Assembly: GCA_028023455.1 (NCBI GenBank)
Contig: JAQFVV010000071.1
Span: 5,846,650 to 5,910,649, forward strand
Direction: 5' to 3'
DNA: 64,000 nt
Source: Epiperipatus broadwayi
Lineage: Eukaryota > Onychophora > Udeonychophora > Euonychophora > Peripatidae
Both the position numbers and the translations under genes were made by a program. Position 1 is the first letter of the stretch, and the number at the start of each line of letters is the position of its first letter. The notes under the pieces were generated by a model. That model saw only the letters and a program-made list of their open reading frames with translations. It did not search any database and was not told the DNA's origin. This document shows, one piece after another, positions 35,248 through 47,238 of this stretch.

Positions 35248-35637
35248 CTAACTTAAAACGTCAGCCACCACATTCTCTGGTCCTGGGCAATATTGGATCT
35301 TATACTGAAATTGTTGGAGGACCAAGCTCCATCTAATGAGTCGGTCATTGGTGAGGAAACTCTTATTAAGAAATTCTAGACATCGGTGGTCAGTTATGAT
35401 GACAACTTCTGATCCCAGAAGGAACTGCCGGAATTTCTGGCATGCCCATACTATGGCAAGAGTTTCTTGCTCAGTGGTGGTGTAATGTACTTCAGCACCC
35501 TTTAAAGCACGACTGCAAAAATATATCACTTTATGTTCACCAGAATCACCCTTTTGAAACAAAACAGCTCCCAGCCCTTGTTTGCTGCTGTCAGTTTGTA
35601 CGTAAAAGGTCCGACTAAAATCAGGGTGGTGCAGCAT
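35248..35637 (-). pseudogene. gypsy RNase H domain fragment
   Basis: A 129-codon open frame with the Ty3/gypsy RNase H pattern: FYVQTDSSKQGLGAVLFQ (first catalytic Asp), HYTTTEQETLAIVWA (Glu) and VIITDHRCLEFL (second Asp), ending in the tether-like CPGPENVVADVLS. It would cut the RNA strand of the RNA-DNA hybrid in an intact element. The domain itself looks well kept; it is separated from RT by a frameshift. Confidence 0.85.
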
Positions 35638-35835
35638 AACCGCCCGTAGAAAGTTTTCTTTTATGTTTAGTAGTTCCTGGTCATGGAGTGGGGTCCATTC
35701 CCACTTTCAGTTTTTTTATGAGGTCTATAAGATTCCTAGTTTTCTGGGCAAAGTTTGGATAGAACTTGTGATAAAAGTTGCAAAGTCCAAGAAATGATCG
35801 GATCTGTTTCCGAGTAGTAAGGGTTGGAAACTTCT

Positions 35836-36664
35836 CTATGGCTGCAACTTTGTCCGGATGTGTTTCTGGATACCATGTTTGTTAATGACATGAAATCTAA
35901 GGAAGGTTATCTCCCCAATAGCAAAATCTAGCTTTTCTCTAAATCTCACTGTGATATTCTTTCTATTCTGGCATTCATTCAGGAACATTTCCAAATGTTG
36001 TAAGTGTTCCTTCACATCTTCTGAGATGATTACAATGTCATCAACATAGTATACCATTTCGTTTTTGTACCTTCTTCAGAAAGGACCTGCCTCAAACAGC
36101 GCATAAGTCCTGCTCCACTATTAATAAGTCCGCAAGGGAACCCTTTAAAAACGCAGGTAGCCACCGCATCAAATGCCGTGTATTTCCGGGTCCCTTTGAT
36201 CGAGATTCACTCGCTGGGTAACTGGCAGCTAAACCTAATGTTGAAAATACTGTCTTCCCAGCTAATCGCATAAGTACTTCTTGGACAGGAGGGGGAGCAT
36301 CTCTTTCCGGTATAGTGGGATGCTGTTTACCTCCGTCATCCAAGCAGAGCCTGCAAGTTTCCATTTTTCTTCTTGACGCATTTACCAATGGGTTGTTATA
36401 ATGGAGACGGCTGCGCCGACAATATTCCATTCGATCATTTGTTTTATCTGTGCTTCTACTTCATCTTTATACTGAAATGGAATCGGGTAATGCTTTTGAA
36501 CTGGATGTAAGTTTCTTCTTTTTCACTCTGATTCGGTGGGTATACCCTGTAATCTCGCCTGGCATTGGAGAGAAAATTATGGCATATTTCTTGAGGATTT
36601 TCCGCATTTGTTCGGTATCATCCGGTTCAGTAATGATGGATTCTTCAACCTTTTTGTCAATCAT
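35836..36664 (-). pseudogene. gypsy reverse transcriptase fragments
   Basis: Three pieces on the minus strand. At 36467-36664: ILKKYAIIFSPMPGEITGY, the spacer before RT in gypsy pol. At 36092-36430: YNNPLVNASRRKMETCRLCLD and VFSTLGLAASY, which are RT blocks 1-3; the first catalytic Asp, normally in a FSTLDL context, is Gly here. At 35836-36057: YYVDDIVIIS, block 5 with the YVDD catalytic pair. Lost catalytic Asp plus frameshifts mean no activity. Confidence 0.85.
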
Positions 36665-36736
36665 TGAAAGATCAACTGGCTGGATTAGAGCATGGCCAAA
36701 AACATAACCATGTACCGGTCGAAACCACCACCCCGC

Positions 36737-36986
36737 ATGTCAAATCGGATTCAAACTCAGCTAACTTTCAAAACTGGATTCAAAAACCATCCACAGCCCA
36801 GATAGCAGAAATCGACGGCACAGTGCTATGCGCCAAGAACTAGTTCAACGGTTGGTGAGGACTAGACCCTTGCACTGGACACCTAATATTTAATAATTAA
36901 TTACTTTGAATACTTTTAAATCAAATCATATGTATGTTCGGCTACAACACAGACAGCGGTATTAACATTTAAATAATTATAAAGAA
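36737..36986. repeat. ~250-bp direct repeat, copy 2
   Basis: Second copy of the sequence at 31120-31373. It sits directly between the gypsy pol 5' end and the third PLE copy, so it marks breakpoints on both sides. Confidence 0.75.
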
Positions 36987-36995
36987 ATTGAACCA

Positions 36996-38112
36996 AGAAA
37001 ATATCAAGAAATTAAAGTATATCATAGATATGTGGATGATGTTTTTATTTGTGGAAAACAAGAATTAATAGTCAATTTATTTAATGAATTAAATGAGATT
37101 AAGGATATAAAATGGGTTATAACTAAAGAGAAATACAATTCCATAAAATTCTTGGATATTCAAGTTACTCTTAATGATTACAGTTTGGATTATCTTATGT
37201 TAATTAAACCAATTGAAACTAGGAGGTTTTATTCCATAGTGAATCATATGTACCTATGTGTCATAAGCTGTCTGGATTGAAATCATTCTTATTTCGAAAT
37301 GAAAAATTATGCAAATATTCTAGTGATAAAATTAAAAATGTACATTTATTTGTTAATGACTTGTTGAAAATTGGTTATTATAAAAATGCAATTGCTAATA
37401 TTATTAAAGGATTTAAAAGAAATCAACACTATAATAAAATTAAAAATAAAAATATCAAAATGAAATGGATTTCAATGCCATTTATATCAGATGAGCAGGT
37501 CAAGTTTATTAGGAAAATTTATAATGGTTTGTGTCATATTGCTTTTTTCTCTACAAATAACATAAATAGATTGCTTAATAATTCTAAAATTCAAAGTTTA
37601 ATCAAAATTCTATTATATATAGATTGATATGTGGATGCGGCGTACAATACATTGGTGAATCTAAGTATACATTTGAGAAGAGAATAAAAGAACATATGCT
37701 TTTATATAATAGAATTCAAAAAGAGAATCAATATGGAACAGATGTAAATAAACCTTCATCATCTGTTATATTTGATCATAATAAATCTTGTCAATATGGA
37801 TTTAAATTTGATTATAAAAATATAAAAATTATTCAAATTGAACGTTGTCATAATAAACGTAAAATAAAAGAGGCTAAGTTGATTTCAAGAAATCGTCAAA
37901 TGTTAATGAATCACCAGTCATCAAATGTTAAGATAACAGAATTGTGGGAAATCTGAATTGAACTATGGGTATTGTTAAGGGTTGTCTCATTTTGATTATT
38001 CAATGTTATATAGTTGATAAAGACTACAAAGTGTATAGTCGAAAGTACTTCTAAAAGAATATAATTTATATAAATTGTACTGTATTTTGATATATATATT
38101 GATTTGTATATT
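36996..38112 (+). pseudogene. Penelope-like retroelement, third copy (truncated, frameshifted)
   Basis: Matches the plus arm at 23.9-25.1 kb from YQEIKVYHRYVDD onward, but starts just before the YVDD motif, so it is more 5'-truncated. A one-base insertion near 37225 and lack of the 7-bp duplication near 37595 split it into three frames (37032-37280, 37256-37627, 37624-37956). The last holds the GIY-YIG domain (CGCGVQYIGES, KRIKEH, IKEAKLIS). Its tail carries the same hammerhead-like motif. No inverted partner is present here. Confidence 0.85.
38011..38058 (+). ncRNA. Hammerhead-like motif in PLE tail (third copy)
   Basis: UUGAUAA at 38014-38020, stem II GACUA/UAGUC, GAAA at 38041-38044, triplet CUU, identical to the other two PLE tails in all core positions. 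Consistent conservation of the variant suggests it was already present in the source element. Confidence 0.6.
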
Positions 38113-38151
38113 ACATATATTGTGAAACGAATACAGATATCAAACTTTATT

Positions 38152-38154
<3 letters not shown>

Positions 38155-38198
<44 letters not shown>
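38155..38198. repeat. (AT)n microsatellite
   Basis: TA dinucleotide tract downstream of the third PLE copy. Confidence 0.9.
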
Positions 38199-38199
<1 letters not shown>

Positions 38200-38200
<1 letters not shown>

Positions 38201-41200
38201 ACCCTCACTTCTCGATATATGATATAACTTAAAATATGACTAGCTCAATTAAATCGTTATGCTTAGTTAAAATATGTATAATTATCTTTAATATATTTTT
38301 ATAATACTATATCTTATCAAATTTATTATAACTTATCAAAAATTAATATAGTTCAATATCATCTACTGATTAATAAGTATTTAATAAAATCATGAGACTG
38401 TGAAGTGAAGTTACAATTGGTAATTGAATTTACATTGAGCCAATGTCTTCCCAAGACATTATTTCAATGGCATAAGAATACTAATTACATCTTTATTATT
38501 TCATTACTACATCTACAGCACTCTTATGTCTTTCATAAATTAACTACCTTTCATAATAATAGATAAATAAATCTCAATCTTTTGTTAAGGAAATATAATT
38601 AAATAATCTCAGGTTCTTCTAATTATCTTAAAGTAATAATAATTCGTGCAGATAGGAATGATAAGGGATTTAATATCAAACCTAAATACACCTAACTTAC
38701 TCCAATAACACTAACTAACAAGAATAATCTTTAGTGTATAACTTAATCTTATCTATTCTTATTATACTATTAATCATTAAGAAAATAAGTAAATCATATA
38801 CATGTTTTTATTTCCATATAGTATCTTAATTTTAAAATATACTAAATTCTTATAATTTAACCATCTGTGGCAGTAAATAATATTATACTCTTATATTGTG
38901 CATTATAATTACTTTCTGACCATTATAATATTATATGTTAATGTCAATCAATTTCTATAAATTATATTAAGAAAATATTGTGTTTCTTTCTAAAAATAAT
39001 AATAATAATAAATTCATATTGTGCAAATATTATGTTTATTCAAATTATCTGTTGTCAAATGCTGTGGTGTAAAATAATGAATTCGACACATTTTAAAATA
39101 ACTTAACAAATTTTATTTACATCAACTATAACCAATAACTTATTTACACTATTTACATTAAAAGTGGAAACCAAAGAAAATAAAAAAAAATAAGGAAAAA
39201 TAATAATACAAGTTTTTTTTTTTTTTACACTGTTACTATTTCCATAATCATAAATAAATAATTTATACATTCTTTGAATGTTTTTATCAACAACATTTAA
39301 TTAAGTTGATGAACTTAAAATTTAATAGATATCATTTTGTCATCAATTAATACAAGAAAATTTTATGTAAAATATCCTAAAATGTAGTACAGGTAAATAA
39401 ACAAACGTTAATAATTGAAATGCTACTTCACCTAAGTATTTCTGCTATTTATATTATAATGTACTAATATGCATTACATTTACTATTAGCATTACTCCAA
39501 TGTCAAATAATGTATAAACTGATATAACTTTGTGATATAATAATAATTATTGATTATAATTATTTATTTCATTCTAATGTAATTTCATACTACATGTCTT
39601 ACCAAAATATGCAATACGTATATGTTCTTTTAAAATAATTTTAAAAAATTATTCAACATTTACCGATTTTATAAGGTATTATATTAAATAAAATTCTATG
39701 ATTCTTTTCTAGTTAAACCATTACTCTTCTTAACTTGTTATTCCTATTCCTTCCTAATAAACTTTTATCTACAAATATCATTTTAACCTTATTCAACTTC
39801 AGGAAAACAGATAACCAATTTTAAAAAAAAAATAATAATTATCCAAACTCTCTTATACCTCATCATCTATATCCAATAAACCATCAATCAAAATATAAAC
39901 TTCTATGTAAAATTAACTTAACTTATCTAATAAAATAAAATAAAATATAGATTTTTATCTCTTACTAACTTGAAAAGAAAAAATAATAACTTATACTAAT
40001 ATAATAAATCTCATTCCTAATATTGTAACAGAAACATTAAAATTTATCCACGAAAGAATCATATAATTGTTTCTAGATTTCTTATATTACGTTGTATTAA
40101 ATTTACATCATAAATTCAAAGTATGCATATTAAAATAAAACTGTTATTACTAATCTTATGCGTGTATATTATTTAAATATTTATACATTCATTCAACAAT
40201 CAAATAATATTTGGTTGATCTAAAGAAAACATATCAAAATACATCAAATTATTATTATTATATAATTTTTACCATAAATGATACTCTAATGTACAGTCCG
40301 CCATACAATGTCCTCCAGGATTATTATTTTACAAAATAATTTCACATTTACACTCAACAATTATTCTTTAAAATATTACGTGTCGTATAATTATAAAAAA
40401 AATAAAACTTTATGCAATGAAATGTTATATTAATATTTAGTTATTTTTTTTAAAATGTAAATGTACCTTTCCTATCTTTAACAAATCAATAATTAATTAA
40501 ATATTTATGTTAGTTAATAAATAAAAAAACATATTACATAAAATCCAACGGTGTCTTCTTTCACCCATAATTGTTCTTTTTCCTAGGCACAAACTTTCAC
40601 CAAACATTACTTCCTTTTCCGGCACATCACGTGTTTTAAAAGTTTATATAAAATGAAAACGTTCTTTTTTTAAAAAAAATAAAATAAAAGTCAGTTCCAC
40701 CATAAACAAAATAAAATTAAAATAGTTTATAGGATCCGGATTCATTTCTTTAAAGAGAAAATTATTTAAAAGTTATTATTTTTAGAATTAGTCAATAGTT
40801 TATAAATTCTTATTTAATTATTCTAATTGACTTGGATATCCACGTATATTTTATTTGCGCATTCCTTAACAAATATCTAGGTAAGATTAATTTTTTTAAT
40901 TCTTCTGTACGACCAGCGTTCAGACTTTAATAATATAATAATTTTACTTATAGGTACTTCTCAGCCAATTAAACTTCCAATTTATTTGCCTTTTAAAACT
41001 GTCAAAAATTTAGTCTTTTAAACCACAAAGACTTTACCAGGCAAATATTTATATAATCATTATTATTTACCATATCTTTACCAAGATATATATACTTAGA
41101 TTTATAATTTACAAATACTTTCTTCATAAAGAAGTATTTCTCTTTCTTTAAAATATCTGTTTTATCAAAATTAATTACAATCAACTTTTAAAGTTACATA

Positions 41201-42520
41201 CTGTCCAACATATTGCTTTTACCCATCTAGTAATTCTCTTAGTTAATCCAGCGTTTGTTATATTTTTAGTATAAAATCTCCAATACATTTTATCCTTATA
41301 CGATGTCTTCATGACTATTTGATAGTAAATTGAGCTTCGATAGAGACGATCAATAGGAAACTATAATTAAATTAGCACTGCATATTTGACTGTAAAACTT
41401 TTTATAAATTATTTAAAACCACTCTCTTATAATTTTTAAAATGACTACGAGAGCGTCTATAATTTTACTTAGCTATCTCTAATAGCACACTTTACTTTAA
41501 AAATTACAATTATAATTCCCTCCAAACAATTGAACCTTGGTTTTATACCGGAATCAACTCCCCACTTGATTGGTAAATTAAACAATCAACTTGCTAGCCT
41601 ATTTACATATTTTACCAACAATACAGAATTTAAAATATATAAATAATGACTTATTTAATATTTATTATTTATTACATTATTAAATTCTTAAATTAATCTT
41701 CATCATTTATTTAAATCCATTAAACATTTTTTTTAAAATATACTTTCTTACTTTATCTCACTTTTAACTTTTATAAGATTATTTTTATAAACAAACTAAG
41801 TCTATTTTTATTCGTTATGTTTTTAAGCAGTATTTTAAAAATCAGATTTAATATTTCACATTAACTATTTTTATTTTTATCTCGTGATAGCCAATATAAT
41901 ACTTATAAATTTTATAACAAAATTTTAAAATAGTTTTGCAACTTTACTAAACAAAACTCACAAGCATGTGTGTATATGTCTAACTAACATCTGTTTTACA
42001 ACACAGATACAAACGCTTGTAATAATCTAAAAATAAACTAACAATTTCATTTTTTAAAAATAAATATTTTTAAAATAAACAATATATTATAACAACTTTT
42101 AAAATAATAATTCGATATTATTAAAATCAAATATTAATCTTCTATTATGTACTACTAATAATTAAAATATTTATATACACCTATTAAATATTAATCTTTA
42201 TCAACAATAAATATATGCATTTAATTTTAACGTGTCTTTTTAAAAACTTTTAGCTTTAAACATTTATTTATTAAATTTATTAATGCAGTATTAATTATGG
42301 CCAGTTTTCCCAACCACATACTATTATCATCTTTATTGAAACGTCTCTCTCAAACATCAGCACAATTTTCACATATCAAAGACTCATAAATTACTTTAAT
42401 TACACTTTTTGAAAGATTGTTATTAACAAAATTAACATCATATAGCTAAATATATCTTAAATTTAAAATTTTTTAAGCAGATTGATATAACAATTTATGG
42501 AGACCCATACAAAAGGGCAC
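38200..42520. other. Very AT-rich 4.3-kb stretch, no gene seen
   Basis: No frame longer than about 60 codons, no recognisable RNA or repeat. A few short simple runs (AATAAT near 39000, poly-T near 39215). Confidence 0.45.
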
Positions 42521-42535
42521 AATATATATATATAT

Positions 42536-45500
42536 TGTGCCATTACAATTTGGTCACTAGCCAAATTTATAGTAATGTGCATGTAGAAAAGGTAAACCAA
42601 AAATCATCATCACAATTTTATATAATCATAAAAGAAGCTGTAGGGCATCCAAGTTTAAACCCTACAAGGTCCAGTTCTAAAAGCTTTAAACAGAGAAAGA
42701 ATGGGTCAACAATTATATGCTTTACTTGTTTGTGTGTTGATAGAAAGGTAATACACACATTTAAACTATTTAATATTTAAATTTTCTGTTAAAAAGCAAA
42801 GTTATAATGCATACATATAGGCAATGTATGTGTAAATTATTTATTTGTTTTATATTTCAAATATTCAACATTTTAACTTTCTTTAAAACTAACCTATGCT
42901 AGATCAATTCTAATATTTTATTCTATACTTCTATTTTGCTTTTCTTTAATTATAAGTGGGATTTAAAAGTTACAGATTTAATTAAATAATTGGGTTATAA
43001 TTACTAAGCTAGCAATTATAGTATTTAAGGTTAGTTTATGAATGATTTGAAAGAATGCAGGATGTGTGTACATTACATACAAAATTTTACATTTCCTAAA
43101 TATTGAAAGAAAAGGAAGTATTAAATCTGTTAAATTATTTTTTTTGTACAATTTTTTTTTTGTTAAAAGAGGAAATCTGTTTAATCAGATATCGATCTTT
43201 GTAGTAAATTTTTTGTAAATGATTGTCACTTTGGAGCTATAATTTTTGAAATTGTCTTATCAAGATCTAAAGAAGGAAGCTCAAAGATTTGAAGTGTTAC
43301 CTGGATGTTAAAAAGAAAGAAAAAACAAAAGAAAGGAAATAAGAATTGAGTCTATTTTTTTTTTTAAAACAAAAGTGTCTGGAAAAAGGATTAAACTTTT
43401 CAGTTGAAAAATACTTTGGTTGAAAATAAATTAGAGATCTAATTAAAACAAATTTGTCCAAAAATAGCAAGTGATGCTATCTCTGATTGGTTAAGTTAGC
43501 TAAAAATTGGATATAAAAAGCTGTCTTAGATTATTATTGTGATTGATTCAGATTATTAAACTATCAAATTTGAATGTTGAAAATATAAAAAAATGGCTTG
43601 CTAGAAAAATTATATGTATATTCCATTTGCCGGACCATCTGGGGAAGCTGCACATCACATAGGAAAGAAAAGATGTGTCTAAAATAATATTCTACACCTT
43701 TCAACTGACCAGATAAATAAGATGTTTTTAATAGAAGGAAGAAAGCATTCACCTGCATTCAAAGAAGATGAATTAATCTACTGATAAATATTAATCATCA
43801 AGTCCAATTAATTGTTACAACAACTGATTTTAAACTCAAGAAAATTTACAAATGGGAAAACAACTGCTGTATTTCATCCACATGCTTGACAGGAAGAGAA
43901 GAAAAATTTACTATAATGATTTCCAAATTGTCCACTAAAGCAAATAACCTCAATAGAGTCATCATCATCAAATAGTTATCCACCTCAAGAAAGAGATTGT
44001 TCCCAGTAAAACGGAAATGGTAGCTACAGAAATATAAACATTATACAAGACAAGTTTGAACCCTTGGAAATTCGCCACAAACAAAAGATCGGTAATATGA
44101 CTTTTTATATCTATTTTCTTTATGATATCAGTCTTAATAAACATTTTAGCAATAAAGTGGTATATTTTATTTAAAGAACTTTTAAAGACTATTCAGATCG
44201 ATTAAAACAAGAATGTCTTACTAATAATAACTTTGAGCTTCATAAATGATCTTGAATGTATGAAAATTATTTGTTTATTAATTTTACAATATTAATGTGT
44301 AAAACAATTTTTTTTTATGGTATTATGATTTTAGTTTTAACTAATATGTTATTATTATTTTGGGTTTTAAATAATATTTTGTTATCATGGGATAAAACAC
44401 GCACATACATAATGATATTTTATATGTGTATAATTGCGATTGAATGAGGAATAATGAGTAGTATTAGAATATTGGATTATTTTGTTTCAAGTTCAGTATA
44501 GATTTCAGCGCTTGGAAGGGAGGGGGAGAAAATAATTTAAGACTCTTTTCTAAAAACTTGCTCTTTCAATTTTACTAACATTTTTTTTTATTCTATTTAC
44601 ATGTTGGATTTTTTAAGTATGTGTGTTAATGAGCAGATAATATTTTTTGTCTTGAAATACTTTTCATGGTTAATGTGACGTCCAACTTAACACAAAATAC
44701 ATTTGAAGGGAAAGGGGGAAGAACTTAAAATTAATCTGAGGATTGTTATATAATCAATTATTATTATTATTCATGTCAATTTTCATATTTATCTAGAAAT
44801 TTTTCTGTATATGTTAGAAATGTAGTAATAAATATTAGTTTGTTTTATTAAACGAGGCGTATATATTTCATTAAGTGTAGTCTTGGTTAAGTGTGATTAT
44901 TCATCATCATCAATGGTTGAATATTAGTTATTTAAGATATAAGTAAATATGCTAAAATTAAGCAATAATTATGAATTTCTTTATAAAATTTAGTTTTATG
45001 TTTAGGCTTAGTCCTAGAGCTGTAGTTGAAACCCTTGTCATTATTGTTATTATTATCATCATCATCATCGTCATCAACGTTTTAATTAATGAGCTGTTTA
45101 ACTGTTTAAAGGCCATAAATAAATATTGATTTTATAATATTTAGTGATTTCTTAGTATTATTATAACCACATCCCATCATCTATTTCATGCAAGGATGAG
45201 TGAATTGCCATCCTAAATTAGTTATATATAATCTGAGCTAGTGAACTTATAAAAATATTGAAACACATTTGTTATGTTAAGATCTGAGAAATGATTTATG
45301 TTCAATGAACTCCACTTTGGTTTAAAGATGTTTTACTTTTACCTAACTATTAGTGCTTATAGTGATATGGCTCAAAAAGCAAAATCTCTCATTTTTATTA
45401 GAAATAAAGTACCAAAAAGGGATTCAAACCCGGTACATGTGAAAGGTTATCAGATATAACCATGTCTAGATTCAGATAATCTAGTGGCGCCCTGCTAGAC

Positions 45501-45914
45501 CATATTCACTTAGTATTTGTTTAAACATGCACTTAACATCAAACCAAGAAATGAAAGTGGATAAAACCTACTGCCTGTATACCTGAGTTATATTTTATTG
45601 AATTACTAGTGTACTCACTTCACGTGATTTCCATAATACATTGTTATAATACTGGTTATTAATACATTGCTCATAATTTGCTTATAATTCTTGATAGTGT
45701 TATATTTTGAACCTTTACTTAGTTATTTCTATTTGAACTCACTTTAATTTGGTTACGTGATTACTATAATACATTGCTTATAATTCTTGATATTTGAACT
45801 CCTTCACTTATATGGTAATAGTTATATTGTAACCATCTAATAATATCTTTTGATCAACATTTAATTTTTGAATTTACTTAGTTATATCTTTTGGAACACT
45901 TTAATTTGGTTACA
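42536..45914 (+). repeat. 5' LTR (3379 bp)
   Basis: Starts TGTGCCATTACA, ends TTTGGTTACA (TG...CA). It is about 155 bp longer than the 3' LTR because a segment near its end (about 45750-45910) sits between two copies of CTTTAATTTGGTTAC; the 3' LTR has only one. An (ATC)n run lies near 45055. Short frames inside have no motif. Promoter elements cannot be placed with confidence. Confidence 0.85.
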
Positions 45915-45915
45915 A

Positions 45916-45933
45916 TGGACACCCAACTGGGGC
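45916..45933 (+). other. Primer-binding site
   Basis: TGGACACCCAACTGGGGC starts two bases after the LTR. It begins with TGG, the complement of the tRNA CCA end, and resembles the tRNA-Lys type site (TGG-GCCCAACGTGGGGC) with a few changes. The tRNA assignment is tentative. Confidence 0.6.
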
Positions 45934-46497
45934 CTGATATTTTACCATATACCTGAAAAAGAGAGTCTATAGAATGATGGGAGATGTGTGGTTAAAAATA
46001 GAGAAATTTTTTTTTAGTAAAATTTTTTTTTCAGTAAAAAATTTTTTTTGTCTTACAAAATTTTCTTGGCCAAACAGTCTTATTTTAGATGATGATGTTT
46101 AATATGATTTAATTTTTCATTGATGATGATAAAATGGGTACAGCCATAAAACAGCTTATTTTTTTTTATCAATTTTGAAAATAGAGATGAATATCACAAC
46201 TTAAGACAAAGGTGAAATAAATAATAGATTTTTTTTGTGGAACATTAAAATAATTTATTGCCAGATAGGATAGGCATAGTAATAGTGATGAATTATGGAA
46301 TAGTAGTCTCATGTGTGTTTGGGGAGTTCATTTTGTAAAAAGTCTATGATTTTAGAGGTTTGATTGGATGGTTGATCGTTGGAGTTTGGTTGGTTAGATT
46401 GCAGTTTTGATGATGAGTGGAGAGTTTTGTCATTGCCTTGAGAATGCTATGTATTTCGTGTAACTTATGAATGATCAAACCCATTCACTGCTCCAAC

Positions 46498-46780
46498 CCA
46501 ATTTATATGTTATCTTTATTTTATCATGAAGCAGTTAACAGCAGACCTGCCATGATATCAGCCTATAAGTCTCCAAGAGAGAGAGCATGGCATAGTTTTC
46601 CAATCCAGTTATATGTTATTCTTATTTTATCATGAAGCAGTTAACAGTAGTCCTGCCATGATATCAGCCTATAAGTCTCCAAGAGAGAGCGCAAGGTTTC
46701 ATTTTTGTAGTCTATAATAAGCAGGGCATTCCTTGATACTTGCCACATAAGACTCCAAGAGAGAGAGCAAGGCATAGTTT
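46498..46780. repeat. ~106-bp tandem duplication in the leader
   Basis: Two good copies (from about 46504 and 46610) share ATCATGAAGCAGTTAACAG, CTGCCATGATATCAGCCTAT and AAGTCTCCAAGAGAGAG; a third partial copy (46717-46779) keeps AGACTCCAAGAGAGAGAGCA. Lies in the untranslated leader of the LTR element. Confidence 0.7.
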
Positions 46781-47238
46781 ATCTATTTTAGCCCCTAAGA
46801 CTTAAAATACATCTTTTATTGCAACAGAGTTTGCTTCATTCAATCAAGGGTTGTGGTAGTTAATAGTGATCGAATTGGGATGATCTTCTGAGTGCTCGTG
46901 ATGCATTGTGTGATTATAGTGCTGTGACTGAATTCTTTTATTTATCTCAAGATTGTGAACTGCTAGTCATTCTGTGGACTGTCAATATCTGTCGGATTTC
47001 TGGGAGAATGGATGAATGTATAATTTGGGCTATTACAGACAGACATGCACTATATAGATTATTGTTGTGTAGTTCATTAAATAAGGATATTAAAATTTTT
47101 TTTTTTGTTGTATTTGTAAATGCATAATAAGGTGAAAATCAAATCAGTCAGTTGGTCAGAATAGGTGTCAGACAGGGAGAAGATGTGTGGATTTCTGATG
47201 GTCAGGGAAGTACAGATGGGATATATATAGTTTTATAA

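Larger units (their letters stand above)
33951..36735 (-). pseudogene. Ty3/gypsy-type retrotransposon pol, broken
   Basis: Minus-strand remains of a Metaviridae-type pol in the canonical order: pre-RT segment, reverse transcriptase, RNase H, integrase zinc region, integrase core and C-terminal tail. It is split by several frameshifts and stops. Pieces are annotated separately. No gag, protease or LTR was found. The 5' end stops abruptly at 36735, where the ~250-bp repeat begins, and downstream of the stop at 33951 no polypurine tract was identified. This is not an active element. Confidence 0.85.

Noticed and set aside
45419-45431. B-box-like GGGTTTGAATCCC (minus) in the LTR, also at 52069-52081
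   Set aside because: A single Pol III box without a convincing A box or tRNA fold; the LTR is expected to use Pol II.
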